From: Rhodospirillales bacterium
GTDB taxonomy: Bacteria > Pseudomonadota > Alphaproteobacteria > Acetobacterales > Acetobacteraceae
Reading direction: 5' to 3'
DNA length: 64,000 nucleotides
NCBI GenBank assembly: GCA_025352565.1
Contig: JANXTF010000095.1
Span: forward strand, 1 to 64,000
A model generated the notes under the pieces. That model was not told the DNA's origin, ran no database searches, and was given only the letters and a program-made list of their open reading frames with translations. Below are positions 1 through 8,901 of this stretch, in pieces. Within the stretch, counting starts at the first letter, position 1, and each line of letters starts with the position of its first letter. Both the position numbers and the translations under genes were made by a program.

Positions 1-114
1 GACTTCGGGATCATCCGCTCAGTGCTCTCGACGGCGAGAAAGCAGGGATGGAATCTACTGCAAACGCTCAACGCAGCGCCAAATGGCCTGATCGCAGAAC
101 TGCGCATAGGCTGA
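1..114 (+). CDS. IS66-like transposase, C-terminal fragment (5' end outside window)
   Basis: Frame 1 is open from the window edge to TGA at 112-114 and gives 37 residues. These include SVLSTARKQGWNLLQTL and the tail LIAELRIG. An arginine/lysine-rich STARKQGWN segment followed by a hydrophobic LIAxL tail is typical of the C-terminus of IS66-type transposases (family knowledge recalled, not searched). Only the tail is visible, so it is not known whether the gene is intact. Confidence 0.6.
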   Translation, partial: DFGIIRSVLSTARKQGWNLLQTLNAAPNGLIAELRIG

Positions 115-141
115 TCCGCCACAGGCGACCTGGGCAGTTAC
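1..141 (+). mobile_element. Right end of an IS66-family-like insertion sequence (truncated by window edge)
   Basis: The first 114 bases encode the C-terminal end of a transposase, and the following bases run to a terminal GTTAC at 137-141. IS66-family ends characteristically read GTAA inward, so the reverse complement GTAAC... beginning at 141 fits a right terminal repeat. The 8 bases after it (142-149) would be the target duplication, but the left end lies outside the window, so this cannot be tested here. The base composition of 1-350 looks less GC-rich than the rest. Confidence 0.55.
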
Positions 142-347
142 CGCACGACTTAATAGGATCAGCTGACGATTAGCGGCGCCTCCGCTTCCGCGACACTCAT
201 GGCAGCTTGCTTTTCGAGGCCTTCGGCCATCGTCTGCGAAGCCTCGTGCGTCAATGTCGACCGAACGGGTCAATCCCAATTTCAAACTGAGACACTACCC
301 GCAGTTGAACTGATGCATGAGCCCGAATCGGCACTCGCGACGGCCCC
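142..347. other. Unassigned spacer between IS end and histidine kinase gene
   Basis: I find no convincing gene here. Both strands carry short open frames, but none has a recognisable product or a ribosome site. The segment 257-302 (CAATCCCAATTTCAAACTGA and flanks) looks like it could be the end of another mobile element, but no partner end is visible. Confidence 0.4.
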
Positions 348-1715
348 CTAGACCGGCAGTGAAACCGCCGCCCGAATTCCCCCCGACGGCCGGTTGCTCA
401 GCACCACGTCCCCGCCATGCGCGCGCAGGATGTTCCGCGCGATCGGCAGTCCGAGCCCGGTCCCGCCGGTTTCGCGGTTGCGGCTGGTTTCGATGCGGTG
501 GAAGGGCTGGAACACGCGCTCCAGCTCGCCCGGCGGCACGCCGGGGCCGTCATCCTCGACCAGCAGGGTGACCGAGCCCGCGACCGGGGGCGAGAGGATG
601 ATTCGGGCGTTGCCGCCGTATTTCACCGCGTTGGCGACGAGGTTGGTGAGGGCGCGTTTCAGCGATTTGGGGCGGGCGCGGACGGTGAGGTGGTCGGGGC
701 CTTCGTAGGCCAGCCGGTCCGCCATCTCGGGGCACGCGTCGGCGGTCTCGTCCAGCACGGTGCGGGCGAGTTCGGTGAGGTCGACGGGGGAGACGGGCTC
801 GTCGGTGGTGACGTCGCGGCCGAAGGCCAGGGTGGCGGCGACCATGGATTCCAGCTCGTCGAGATCGAGCAGCATTTTGCGGCGCTGCTCCTCGTCGTCC
901 ATGAACTCGGCGCGCAGCTTGAGGCGGGTGATGGGGGTGCGGAGGTCGTGGCCGATGGCCGTCAGCATGAAGGTGCGGTCCTGCACGAAGCGGCGGATGC
1001 GGGCGGCCATCAGGTTGAAGGCGGCGGCGGCCTGGGCCACCTCCAGCGGCCCGGTTTCCGGCAGCGGCGGCGCGTTCACGTCGCGGCCGAGCGCCTCGGC
1101 GGCGGCGGCCAGCGTGGCCACGGGGGCCGTGAGGCGGCGGACCGCCCACAACGTGAGCAGGGCGGCGGCCAGCGTCATCAGCAGGAAGGCCGACAGGAAA
1201 TTGGCCGAGTGCCACAGGCGCACCGGCGGCAACGGCAGGGTGATATCGACCCAGCGGCCATCGGGCAGCCGCATGCCCATGACGACCTGCCCCAGCTCCG
1301 CATTGCCCCGGATGACCACCTCGCGCGGGCGCTGGAGCTGCGGCATGGGAATGAGCTGCAGGCTGACGCGCAACTCGCGCTGGAGCGGCTGGGGCGTCGG
1401 CGGCAGGTCCGTCCCCGGCGGGAGGCCATCGAGGCGGACCACGGTGCCGGAGCGCATGATGTCGCGCTGGTTGAGTTCGGCCACCACGGCGTCGCGCTGC
1501 TCGGGGGCGGCGAGCGCCACGCTGCGGTACAGGTTCATCGCGCGGCCGGCGATGTCGCGCGTCTGGGCGAAGCGTTGCAGTTCGATCCGGTCGAAGGCGT
1601 GGATGGTGAGACCGGCGATCTGCACGAAGGCGAGGCCCGCGAGCAGCACCACGGCGGTGCGGGCGGCGAGGCTGCGCGGCCACAGTCTTGGAATCCAGCG
1701 GCCCCAGCGGGTCAT
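348..1715 (-). CDS. Two-component sensor histidine kinase, EnvZ-like with HAMP
   Basis: The protein is 455 residues and lies in the inner membrane. It has an N-terminal transmembrane helix at about 20-38, a periplasmic loop to about 170, and a second helix at about 172-192. A HAMP segment (RRLTAPVATLA) follows, then a dimerisation/phosphoacceptor box with AIGHDLRTPITRLKL (His near residue 256), an N box (NLVANAVKYG) and G boxes (DDGPGVP, GTGLGLPIAR). It should autophosphorylate on His and pass the phosphate to the response regulator encoded immediately upstream. The ATG overlaps that gene's stop by 4 bases (1712-1715), so the pair is translationally coupled. The domain order matches EnvZ-type osmosensors, but the signal cannot be read from sequence. 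Confidence 0.9.
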   Translation of the reverse strand: MTRWGRWIPRLWPRSLAARTAVVLLAGLAFVQIAGLTIHAFDRIELQRFAQTRDIAGRAMNLYRSVALAAPEQRDAVVAELNQRDIMRSGTVVRLDGLPPGTDLPPTPQPLQRELRVSLQLIPMPQLQRPREVVIRGNAELGQVVMGMRLPDGRWVDITLPLPPVRLWHSANFLSAFLLMTLAAALLTLWAVRRLTAPVATLAAAAEALGRDVNAPPLPETGPLEVAQAAAAFNLMAARIRRFVQDRTFMLTAIGHDLRTPITRLKLRAEFMDDEEQRRKMLLDLDELESMVAATLAFGRDVTTDEPVSPVDLTELARTVLDETADACPEMADRLAYEGPDHLTVRARPKSLKRALTNLVANAVKYGGNARIILSPPVAGSVTLLVEDDGPGVPPGELERVFQPFHRIETSRNRETGGTGLGLPIARNILRAHGGDVVLSNRPSGGIRAAVSLPV

Positions 1716-2443
1716 TCGCGCTGGACATCCGCCGCGAGCACGTAGCCGCCGCCGCGCACGGTCTTGATGAGCTGGGCGTGGCGGCCGTCATCTTCCAGCT
1801 TGCGGCGCAGGCGGCTGATGGCGACGTCGATGGCGCGGTCGAACGGACCCGCCTGGCGGCCGCGCAGCAGGTCCAGCAGCATGTCGCGGGTGAGCACGCG
1901 GTTGGCGCGCTCCACGAGGGCGGCCAGCAGATCGTATTCGCCGCCGGTGAGCGGGACCTCCACCGCCTCGGGGTTGAGCAGGCGGCGGCGGGCGGGGTCC
2001 AGCGTCCAGCCGGAGAAGCGGATGGGTGCCGTGCCGCGATCGTGGCGCTTGTCGGCCGGATCGCCCGCGCGGCGGAGCACGGCGCGGATGCGGGCGAGGA
2101 GTTCGCGCGGGTTGAAGGGTTTGGGCATGTAGTCGTCCGCGCCGAGTTCGAGGCCGATGATGCGGTCGGTCTCCTCGCCCATGGCGGTGAGCATGACAAT
2201 GGGCACGTCGGACGCGGCGCGCAGCCAGCGGGCGAAATCGAGGCCGGATTCGCCCGGCAGCATAAGATCCAGCACCACGAGATGGAAGTGGCCGTTGGGC
2301 CAGGCGCGGCGGGCCTCGCGCGCGTCGCGCGCCGCGGTGACGCGGAAGCGGTGGCGTTCGAGGAAGCGGGCCAGGAGGTCGCGGATTTCCCGGTCGTCGT
2401 CGACGATGAGGATATGGGGGCCGGGCGTGGATGGACTGTCCAT
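1712..2443 (-). CDS. OmpR-family response regulator
   Basis: The protein is 243 residues. It has an N-terminal receiver with acidic pocket DDD near residues 15-17, phosphoacceptor Asp near 59 (LVVLDLMLPG), and switch Thr and Lys in MLTAMG and PKPF. A winged-helix DNA-binding domain follows, with IDVAISRLRRKLEDD and the C-terminal TVRGGGYVL. This is a standard OmpR/PhoB architecture and length. It is first in a two-gene operon with the kinase. It is divergent from the DNA glycosylase gene across a 63-base gap, so the promoter must lie there. Confidence 0.93.
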   Translation of the reverse strand: MDSPSTPGPHILIVDDDREIRDLLARFLERHRFRVTAARDAREARRAWPNGHFHLVVLDLMLPGESGLDFARWLRAASDVPIVMLTAMGEETDRIIGLELGADDYMPKPFNPRELLARIRAVLRRAGDPADKRHDRGTAPIRFSGWTLDPARRRLLNPEAVEVPLTGGEYDLLAALVERANRVLTRDMLLDLLRGRQAGPFDRAIDVAISRLRRKLEDDGRHAQLIKTVRGGGYVLAADVQRE

Positions 2444-2506
2444 GGATGCAAGCTAGGCGGTCTGACGGCGGTTCGGCAGGTCGCGTTTCACTCCGTTGCA
2501 TTTTGC

Positions 2507-3172
2507 ATGGTTAAACCGGGGATGGATTTCCCCCACCCGCCCGAAGCCGCGCGCCGCGCCATGAACGAGCTGTTCGAACTGGACCCGGATTTCGCCGCCA
2601 TCGAGGCAGCGGCGGGCCCGTTGCCATGGCGGCGGCGGGCCGGCGGATTTCCCGGGCTGTTGCAGGCGATCGTGGGCCAGCAGATCAGCAACCAAGCGGC
2701 GGCCGCGATCTGGCGCCGGCTGCATGCGGTGCCGGGGGCGCTCGATCCGGGCCTGCTCGCGGGATTGTCCGACGAGGTGCTGCGGGCGGCCGGCCTGTCG
2801 CGGCCGAAGGTGGCGCATGCCCGCGCGTTGGCGCTGGCGTTCGCCGATGGGCGGCTGAGCGCGGCGGGTTTGCGCGCGATGGACGACGAGGCGGCGGTAA
2901 ATTCGATCGCCTCGGTGCGCGGGATGGGGCGGTGGTCGGCCGAGATCTATCTGCTGTTCGCGCTGGAGCGGGAAGATGTGTTCCCGGCGGGCGACCTGGC
3001 GCTGGCGGCTTCGGCCGCCGCGTTGAAGGGTCTGGCAGCGCGGCCCGGCCCGAAGGCGTTGCGCGAGATGGCGCTGGCATGGCAGCCGTGCCGGGCCCTG
3101 GCCGCCCGCCTGCTGTGGCATCATTGGCGGCACCTGACCGGGCGGCCGTCGATGGATGACCTGCCGGTGTAA
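2507..3172 (+). CDS. DNA-3-methyladenine glycosylase II family (AlkA-like, HhH-GPD)
   Basis: The protein is 221 residues. It contains the helix-hairpin-helix/GPD core with IVGQQISNQAAAAIW, then SVRGMGRWSAEIYLLFAL and the downstream catalytic Asp in PAGDLALAA. These match AlkA-type glycosylases that excise alkylated purines. The length fits the short single-domain forms without the N-terminal AlkA domain. ATG 2507 is preferred, and ATG 2522 is a possible alternative five codons later. The frame is open far upstream, but that extension overlaps the opposite-strand regulator and is not credible. The gene ends one base before the convergent glpK stop, with no terminator hairpin visible between them. 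Confidence 0.88.
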   Translation: MVKPGMDFPHPPEAARRAMNELFELDPDFAAIEAAAGPLPWRRRAGGFPGLLQAIVGQQISNQAAAAIWRRLHAVPGALDPGLLAGLSDEVLRAAGLSRPKVAHARALALAFADGRLSAAGLRAMDDEAAVNSIASVRGMGRWSAEIYLLFALEREDVFPAGDLALAASAAALKGLAARPGPKALREMALAWQPCRALAARLLWHHWRHLTGRPSMDDLPV

Positions 3173-3173
3173 C

Positions 3174-4664
3174 TCACGTCAGCGTGCGGCGGACGGCGTC
3201 TTTCCAGCCGGCGTAGCGGGCTGCTCGGGTCTGTTCCGGCATGGTCGGGCTGAAGCGGCGCTGCAAGGCCCAGGAGCGGCCGAATTCGGCCGGGTCCGGG
3301 CATACCCCGGCCGCTTGGCCCGCGAGGTAGGCGGCACCCAAGGCGGTGGTTTCCAGCACGACGGGGCGATCGACCGGGGCGCCCAGCATGTCGGCCAGGA
3401 ACTGCATCGCCCAGTCCGACGCCACCATGCCGCCATCGACGCGCAGCACGGTCTGGGCGTCGCCGGCCCAGTCCTCGCGCATGGCCTCCACGAGGTCGCG
3501 CGTTTGATAAGCCACACTTTCCAGTGCGGCGCGGGCGAGTTCGGCGGGTCCTGTGTTGCGGGTGAGGCCGAACAGCGCGCCGCGCGCCTCGGCATCCCAA
3601 TGGGGCGCGCCGAGGCCGGTGAAGGCGGGCACCAGATAGACCGACTGGGTCGGGTCGGCGCGTTCGGCGAGCGCCCCGCTTTCGCCCGCGTCGCGGATGA
3701 TGCCCAATCCGTCGCGCAGCCATTGCACCGCCGCGCCGGCGACGAAAATGGCCCCTTCCAGCGCGTAGGTGCGCCGGCCACCCAGCTGGCAGGCCACCGT
3801 GGTGAGCATCCGCGAACGCGAGGCCACCGGCGTGTCGCCGGTGTGGAGCAGCAGGAAACAGCCGGTGCCGTAGGTCGATTTCACCATCCCCGGCGTGAAG
3901 CAGGCCTGGCCGACCATGGCGGCCTGCTGGTCTCCGGCGATGCCCATGATCGGGATTGCGGACCCGAACATTGCGCGGTCGGTGTGGCCGAACAGGCCGG
4001 CGCTGTCGCGCACATCGGGCAGCAGGGAGGCCGGGATGCGGAACAGGTCGAGCAGCGCGCCGTCCCAGGCGCCTTTACGTATGTCGTATAACAATGTGCG
4101 GCTGGCGTTGGTGGCATCGGTGGCGTGAACCCGGCCGCCGGTGAGGCGCCAGAGCAACCAGGAATCCACCGTGCCGAAGGCGAGCGACCCGGAAACCGCC
4201 TTTTCGCGACAGTTCGGTACATGATCCAACAGCCAGGCGATCTTGGTCGCGCAGAAATACGGGTCGATCACGAGCCCGGTGCGCGCGGCTACCATCGCCT
4301 CGTGGCCGGCCTCGCGCAGGCCCGCGCAAACCGCCGCGGTGCGCCGATCCTGCCAGACGATCGCGGGGTGGACGGCGCGGCCGGTTTGGCGGTCCCACAC
4401 CAGCGTGGTCTCGCGCTGGTTGGTGATGCCGATCGCGGCCACGTCGGCGTGCGTGCCGCCGGCTTGCGCCAATGCCTCGCGCAGCACCGCGAGGCTATGG
4501 GCGAACAGCTCCTCCGGGTCGTGCTCGACCCAGCCGGATGCCGGGAAATGCTGCGGCAGATCGCGCCGCGCGACCGAAACCGGGGCGAGGTTGGGGGCGC
4601 GGAACGCGAAGGCGCGCGTCGATGTGGTGCCCTGGTCGAGCGCCAGAACCAGATCCTTGGACAT
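3174..4664 (-). CDS. glpK: Glycerol kinase
   Basis: The protein is 496 residues, the normal length for GlpK. It opens with [15 protein letters not shown] (phosphate-binding loop of FGGY kinases) and carries [28 protein letters not shown] and [13 protein letters not shown], all strongly conserved in glycerol kinases. It phosphorylates glycerol to sn-glycerol 3-phosphate with ATP in the cytoplasm. No glpF, glpD or glpR lies nearby. The upstream neighbours are the FetAB-type exporter genes on the same strand, 26 bases away, so co-transcription is possible but functionally unexplained. Confidence 0.96.
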   Translation of the reverse strand: MSKDLVLALDQGTTSTRAFAFRAPNLAPVSVARRDLPQHFPASGWVEHDPEELFAHSLAVLREALAQAGGTHADVAAIGITNQRETTLVWDRQTGRAVHPAIVWQDRRTAAVCAGLREAGHEAMVAARTGLVIDPYFCATKIAWLLDHVPNCREKAVSGSLAFGTVDSWLLWRLTGGRVHATDATNASRTLLYDIRKGAWDGALLDLFRIPASLLPDVRDSAGLFGHTDRAMFGSAIPIMGIAGDQQAAMVGQACFTPGMVKSTYGTGCFLLLHTGDTPVASRSRMLTTVACQLGGRRTYALEGAIFVAGAAVQWLRDGLGIIRDAGESGALAERADPTQSVYLVPAFTGLGAPHWDAEARGALFGLTRNTGPAELARAALESVAYQTRDLVEAMREDWAGDAQTVLRVDGGMVASDWAMQFLADMLGAPVDRPVVLETTALGAAYLAGQAAGVCPDPAEFGRSWALQRRFSPTMPEQTRAARYAGWKDAVRRTLT

Positions 4665-4690
4665 GTCACCTTCCGGGCGGGATTTGCGCG

Positions 4691-5497
4691 CTATCCTGTG
4701 CCGGCGCCGCGCAGCCGGTCCAGCCGCAATCTCTGCCGGTCGTCGGTGAGCCGCCTGGCCGCCAGGAGCACCACGCCCACGGCCGCGAGGCCGCTCGCCC
4801 CGGCGAGCAGGAACATCAGCAATATCTGATACTTGGCGGCCTCCAGCGGATCCAGGCCCGCGAGCACCTGGCCGGTCATGATGCCCGGGAGCGTGACGAT
4901 CCCGGCCGCCGACATCTGGTTGACGATCGGCAGCAGGCCGCGCCGGATCGAGACGCGCACGAGCGGCCCCATCGCCAGCCGCATCGGCGCGCCCAAGGCA
5001 AGCCGCGCCTCGATCGCGGAACGCTCGGCCACCACGCCGCCGAGCAGGCTGTCGAGTGCGAGGCTCGCCGCGTTCAGCACGCTGCCGAGCACGATGCCGG
5101 CAAGCGGGATGGCATACCGCGCGTCGTACCAGGGGGTTGGGCGCAACGCCGTGGTGAGCGCCAGCAGGCAGGCGAGGCCGGTGGCGACGACGACCGCGAT
5201 GGCGCCGACGGCCTCATTGCCGAAGCGACGCAACCTCCGCTCGGGCCGGCTCGCAATCTCGCGCGTGGCGACGGCCATCATCAGCAGGATCACGCCGAGC
5301 GTGGCGACGGGGGATGCGAGGGCGAACACGAACCGCAGCACGAAGCCGATCAGCACCAGTTGCAGCACCATGCGGATGGACGCGATGGCGAGCTGGCGGT
5401 GAATGCGCAGCCGCAATGCCACCGACAGCACGCCGTCGAGCACGATCAGCCCCGCGGCGATCGCGATATCCCGTGGCTGCAACAGGATCGGGTTCAT
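4691..5497 (-). CDS. fetB: FetB-type (UPF0014) ABC exporter permease
   Basis: The protein is 268 residues and strongly hydrophobic. It has conserved family segments such as [16 protein letters not shown] near the N-terminus and [22 protein letters not shown] near 205-225. In E. coli the FetA-FetB pair lowers excess iron and improves peroxide resistance; that role is transferred by family only. The start ATG overlaps the stop of the ATPase gene by 4 bases (5494-5497), confirming a two-gene exporter operon. Confidence 0.85.
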   Translation of the reverse strand: MNPILLQPRDIAIAAGLIVLDGVLSVALRLRIHRQLAIASIRMVLQLVLIGFVLRFVFALASPVATLGVILLMMAVATREIASRPERRLRRFGNEAVGAIAVVVATGLACLLALTTALRPTPWYDARYAIPLAGIVLGSVLNAASLALDSLLGGVVAERSAIEARLALGAPMRLAMGPLVRVSIRRGLLPIVNQMSAAGIVTLPGIMTGQVLAGLDPLEAAKYQILLMFLLAGASGLAAVGVVLLAARRLTDDRQRLRLDRLRGAGTG

Positions 5498-6069
5498 TCC
5501 GACAACCGCCCGTCGCGCATGACCAAATGCCGCGTTGCCATGCGCGCGGCCTGGTCGAGGTTGTGCGTCACCAGCAGGATCGCGGTGCCCGCGGCCAGGC
5601 ACCGGCGCAACACGGTCTCCGCGCGCAGAGTGGTCGCCGCGTCGAGTGCCGCGGTCGGCTCGTCGAGCAGCAGCACGGCGGGGCGGTTCAGCAGCGCGCG
5701 GATCAAGGCCAGGCGCTGGCGTTCGCCGCTGGAGAGGTGCCGCACCGGGGCGGCCATGAGATCGGGCCGCAGGCCGAACTCGGCCGCCAGCCGGCCGGCT
5801 GGCGCAAGGTCGGGGAAATGTGCCGCCACATCCTCCGCCCACCAGGCGGATTCGGCAGCCACATAGGCGACCCGACGGCGCCACTCGGGAGCCGGCATCG
5901 CGGCACAGCCGACGCCATCCAGGAAAACGCCGCAATCCTGCGGATCGAGATCGGCCACCAGCCGCAGCAGCCGGCTTTTGCCGGAGCCCGACGGGCCGGT
6001 GATGGCGACGCACGTCCCGGCCGCCACCGTAAGGTCGAACCGCCCCGCAACCCGCAGGCGTGGCAGCAT
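5494..6069 (-). CDS. fetA: FetA-type ABC exporter ATP-binding protein
   Basis: The protein is 191 residues from ATG 6069; a GTG one codon upstream at 6072 is also possible. It has Walker A GPSGSGKS near 26-33, signature HLSSGERQR, Walker [14 protein letters not shown] and a switch His in LLVTHNLDQ. It is a small ATPase of the FetA/YbbL group paired with the FetB permease. The start codon lies inside the first unit of a 14-bp tandem repeat, and no purine-rich ribosome site can be found upstream of it. Translation may therefore be weak or depend on upstream ribosomes. Confidence 0.82.
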   Translation of the reverse strand: MLPRLRVAGRFDLTVAAGTCVAITGPSGSGKSRLLRLVADLDPQDCGVFLDGVGCAAMPAPEWRRRVAYVAAESAWWAEDVAAHFPDLAPAGRLAAEFGLRPDLMAAPVRHLSSGERQRLALIRALLNRPAVLLLDEPTAALDAATTLRAETVLRRCLAAGTAILLVTHNLDQAARMATRHLVMRDGRLSE

Positions 6070-6143
6070 CACGGCGACGGCATCACGGCGACGGCGTCAT
6101 TGCGACGGCGTCATTGCGATGGCGTCATTGCGATGGCGTCATT
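6067..6143. repeat. 14-bp direct tandem repeat, about 5.5 copies
   Basis: Units are CATCACGGCGACGG twice (6067-6094), CGTCATTGCGACGG once (6095-6108), CGTCATTGCGATGG twice (6109-6136) and a partial CGTCATT. The array spans exactly from the fetA start codon to the stop codon of the peptidase gene (6139-6141) on the minus strand. The unit is not a multiple of three, so copy-number change would alter spacing but not either protein. This pattern recurs at other gene edges in the window. Confidence 0.9.
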
Positions 6144-7542
6144 CTGGCCGGGCAAGCTTGCCCAGCAGCCGCGCATGGCTGCGTGTGCCGCGCTGGAAGC
6201 AGCGCATCTCGAATTTCTCGTTCGGGCTATGCACCTGGTCGCCATTAAGGCCAAAGCCGATCAGCAGGCTGTCGAGCGCCAACAGGTGGTGCAGGCTCTC
6301 CACCACCGGGATCGAGCCGCCGCAGCCCATCAATATCGCGGGCTTGCCGTATTCGTCCGCCAGCGCCTGCTGCGCGGCCCGCGCCACCGGGCCATCGACC
6401 GGCACCTCCAGCCCCCGCCCCTGGCCGAACACCTGGAATTCGAGCGTCGCGTCCGGCGGGACGCGCGCCTGCATGAATGCCTTGAAGCCGGCAACCACGG
6501 CGGCCGGGTCCTGCCCCGGCACCAGGCGGAACGACACCTTGGCGCTCGCCTCCGACGCGATCACGGTCTTGCTGCCAACCCCCATGTAGCCGCCCCAGAT
6601 GCCGTTGATGTCCGCCGTCGGCCGCGCCCAGAGCCGCTCCAGCGCCGAGCGGCCCGCTTCGCCCGCCGGCACCGACAATCCGATGCCGGCCAGGAATGCC
6701 GCCTCGTCGAAGCCGAGGGACGCCCATTGGTTGGATTGTTTCGAGGAGATGTCGCGCACCCCGTCATAGAAGCCTGGCACCTGGATCAGGCCGGCATCGT
6801 CCTTCAGTTGACCGAGCGCCTTGGTCAGCGCGTTGATCGGGTTCAGCGCCGAGCCGCCGAAGATGCCGGAATGCAGATCCCGGCGCGCCGCCTTCAGCGT
6901 CACCTCGGTATAGACCAGACCGCGCAGACTGGTGGTGATTGCCGGCGTGTCGATGTCCCACATGCCGGTGTCGCTGATCACCGCGATATCGGCACGCAAC
7001 TCCGCGGCGTTCGCGGCCAGGAAGGCCTCGAGGTTCACGCTGCCGATTTCCTCCTCGCCCTCGATCAGCACGGTTATCTTCACGGGCATCGTGCCGGTCT
7101 CGGCATGCCAGGCGCGAAACGCGTTGAGCCACATCGACACCTGGCCCTTGTCGTCGACCGCACCCCGCGCATAGACCCGCTTGCCGTGCGGGCCGTCCAC
7201 GATCGCCGGCTCGAAGGGCGGGCTGGTCCACAGAGCGAGCGGATCGGGCGGCTGCACGTCGTAATGGCCGTAATACAGCAGATGCGGCACAGCTTCCCCC
7301 GCCACCTGCTCAGGCCCCGGATGACGCGCCACAACCACCGGGTGTCCGGCCGTCTCGCGCAAGCTGGCCGCGAAGCCCAGCTCGGCCAATTGGCCGCACG
7401 CCCACGCCGCGGCGGCCCGGCAATCCCCGGCATGCGGGGGCTGAGCGCTGATGCTGGGGATGCGAAGCCACGCCAGCCAGCGGTCCCGGTCATCCTCGAA
7501 ATTCGTGTCGATGCGGGCGAGAACCCGTTCGGTCATAGTCAT
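6139..7542 (-). CDS. M20-family metallopeptidase (dipeptidase-like)
   Basis: The protein is 467 residues. It shows the di-zinc ligand set of M20 peptidases: His in YYGHYDVQPP (about residue 93), Asp in ARGAVDDKGQ, the general base and ligand pair in EGEEEIGS, an Asp in ISDTGMWD and a C-terminal His in QVHSPNEKF. A dimerisation insert carries RDLHSGIFGG. The group includes carnosinase-like and dapE-like dipeptidases, and the substrate is not predictable. ATG 7542 has GGAG upstream at useful spacing. It is cytoplasmic, with no signal peptide. Confidence 0.88.
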   Translation of the reverse strand: MTMTERVLARIDTNFEDDRDRWLAWLRIPSISAQPPHAGDCRAAAAWACGQLAELGFAASLRETAGHPVVVARHPGPEQVAGEAVPHLLYYGHYDVQPPDPLALWTSPPFEPAIVDGPHGKRVYARGAVDDKGQVSMWLNAFRAWHAETGTMPVKITVLIEGEEEIGSVNLEAFLAANAAELRADIAVISDTGMWDIDTPAITTSLRGLVYTEVTLKAARRDLHSGIFGGSALNPINALTKALGQLKDDAGLIQVPGFYDGVRDISSKQSNQWASLGFDEAAFLAGIGLSVPAGEAGRSALERLWARPTADINGIWGGYMGVGSKTVIASEASAKVSFRLVPGQDPAAVVAGFKAFMQARVPPDATLEFQVFGQGRGLEVPVDGPVARAAQQALADEYGKPAILMGCGGSIPVVESLHHLLALDSLLIGFGLNGDQVHSPNEKFEMRCFQRGTRSHARLLGKLARPE

Positions 7543-7645
7543 GCGCCCATGCTCCGTCAGTGCGGACGCAGCCTGCCGCCGCCGCGCGACGCGTGCAACA
7601 TCGCGAGCGCGCCCGATGCCCCGGGTCCACAGCCGCGCGTGCGAC

Positions 7646-7966
7646 TCACACCAGTTCGGCCAGCAACGTCGCCGCGCGATCCGCGCCCAGCAGGATTTCC
7701 GCGACCCGCGCACGATCGACCGCCGGACCGACCCCCGTCCGCAGCGTGTCCGCCACTTCACTGACCATGGTGTCGTCCGCCTCGCCGCCCAACAGGCGGC
7801 TGGCGTGCTCGAAGCGGCGCAGATCGCGCGCCGTGCGTTCGATGGCGTGCTGCGCGGCGTCGTCGCTCGGCTCCGAGCCGGCCGCGAGAGGTTGCAGCAC
7901 GCTGGCGCGCACATCGCGCGTGTAGCGCGCGCGACAACTCGTCTGCAAGGCCGCGCGGATCTCCAT
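7646..7966 (-). CDS. Small protein of unknown function, third gene of unknown block
   Basis: The protein is 106 residues and I do not recognise it. It is helix-rich, with an acidic/arginine-rich middle (ERTARDLRRFEHASRLLGG) and a hydrophobic C-terminus (VAEILLGADRAATLLAELV). There is no signal peptide or membrane helix. It lies in the same reading frame as the preceding unknown gene, separated by one TAG stop (8024-8026), about 57 bases and a strong hairpin. It could be an independent subunit or a module that is fused to that protein elsewhere. The ribosome site before ATG 7966 is poor (GGAG only one base from the ATG). Confidence 0.55.
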   Translation of the reverse strand: MEIRAALQTSCRARYTRDVRASVLQPLAAGSEPSDDAAQHAIERTARDLRRFEHASRLLGGEADDTMVSEVADTLRTGVGPAVDRARVAEILLGADRAATLLAELV

Positions 7967-7980
7967 GCTCCGGGTCCGCC

Positions 7981-8001
7981 GGGCCGGGCGATGCCCGGCC
8001 C
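7981..8001. other. Perfect hairpin in gap between two unknown genes
   Basis: GGGCCGGGC (7981-7989), loop GAT, then GCCCGGCCC (7993-8001) form a nine-pair, all-GC stem. It lies in the 57-base gap of the unknown block, without a following U-run on either strand. It could act as an attenuator, an mRNA stabiliser or a REP-like element. Confidence 0.7.
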
Positions 8002-8023
8002 CGATGCGCTCCACCCCGTTCAG

Positions 8024-8863
8024 CTACGCCGCCGCCGCGCGCAGCTGATCGGCGGCTCCGGCCAGATCGAGAAGCTGAATTCCGGCCGGGCGGATCGCGC
8101 CGAGCATGATATCGATCGCCGCATCCGCCGCCGTGCCGCCGCCTTTGTCCTGGCTGGTCGCGGCCAGTTCGCCGGCCGCGTTCAGCACGCGCTCGGCGTC
8201 CGGCAGCCGCGCCAGCAGCACCGCGAGGACCGCCGCCACCCCACGCGGATCGCCGGCGGCGGCAACCCGCGCCACCAAAGGCCGCAGCTGCCTGGCATCC
8301 GGCATCACACCATCGCCCGCCCGCGCCACCAGTTCCTCGATCTCGGCCGCTTCGCGCAGCACGCCGGTCAGGAGGCGCACCGCGTCGTCATGATCCTCGA
8401 CCGCAAGCCCGCTTGTCCGCACCCAGTCGGCCGGCGCGGCCAGACCGGCCAGCGCCCGCGCCGCCAATGGCCACAGCAACCGGCCGGCTGCCCGCAGCGC
8501 CACGATGTTGTCCGTGTCGCAACCCTCGATCAGCGCATCGACCGGGCCGAGTGCCGCACCCAGCAACACCCGGCATTCGGCCGCGATCGGCGCCAGGGCC
8601 GCACGCGGCAGACCCAGGCGCCCGCGCGACCACAGCGCCGTCGGCACCACCAACGCATCGAGCGGCGTGAACAGCAGCCGCGCGAACTTCAGCGGGCGCC
8701 GCATCCGCATCCGCGCCAACCGCATCCGCAGCGGCGCGATCAGCGCGTCGGCATCCCCCCGTATCGCAAGGCCGTCCACGATCGCCACGATCCGCTCGAT
8801 CTTCTCGTCGCGCGCCACCAGCATCGACCGGCTGACCTCACCGGTCATTTCCGCGTGTAGCAT
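8024..8863 (-). CDS. Conserved-looking protein of unknown function, second gene of unknown block
   Basis: The protein is 279 residues and I do not recognise it. It is alpha-helical and alanine/arginine-rich. An N-terminal basic stretch (RMRLARMRMRRPLKFARLL) is followed by FTPLDALVVP. It has no export signal. A very good ribosome site (AAGGAG, 7-base spacing) supports ATG 8863. It follows the collagen-like-linker gene by 38 bases on the same strand. Codon bias looks native. No function can be inferred beyond membership of the three-gene block. Confidence 0.7.
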   Translation of the reverse strand: MLHAEMTGEVSRSMLVARDEKIERIVAIVDGLAIRGDADALIAPLRMRLARMRMRRPLKFARLLFTPLDALVVPTALWSRGRLGLPRAALAPIAAECRVLLGAALGPVDALIEGCDTDNIVALRAAGRLLWPLAARALAGLAAPADWVRTSGLAVEDHDDAVRLLTGVLREAAEIEELVARAGDGVMPDARQLRPLVARVAAAGDPRGVAAVLAVLLARLPDAERVLNAAGELAATSQDKGGGTAADAAIDIMLGAIRPAGIQLLDLAGAADQLRAAAA

Positions 8864-8901
8864 CGGTCATCTCCTTCTCGGTCCCAAGGCCGCCAATGCA
8901 A

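Noticed and set aside
161-285. Short minus-strand frame in the spacer next to the IS end
   Set aside because: No homology I recognise, no ribosome site, and a position within probable mobile-element debris.
550-2451. Long open frame antisense/alternate to the histidine kinase and regulator genes (633 codons)
   Set aside because: It is Arg/Pro/Ala-rich without domains and overlaps two clear two-component genes; stop-poor shadow frames are expected at this GC content.
3156-4091. Plus-strand frame opposite glpK
   Set aside because: Antisense shadow of a well conserved kinase; no ribosome site or domain.
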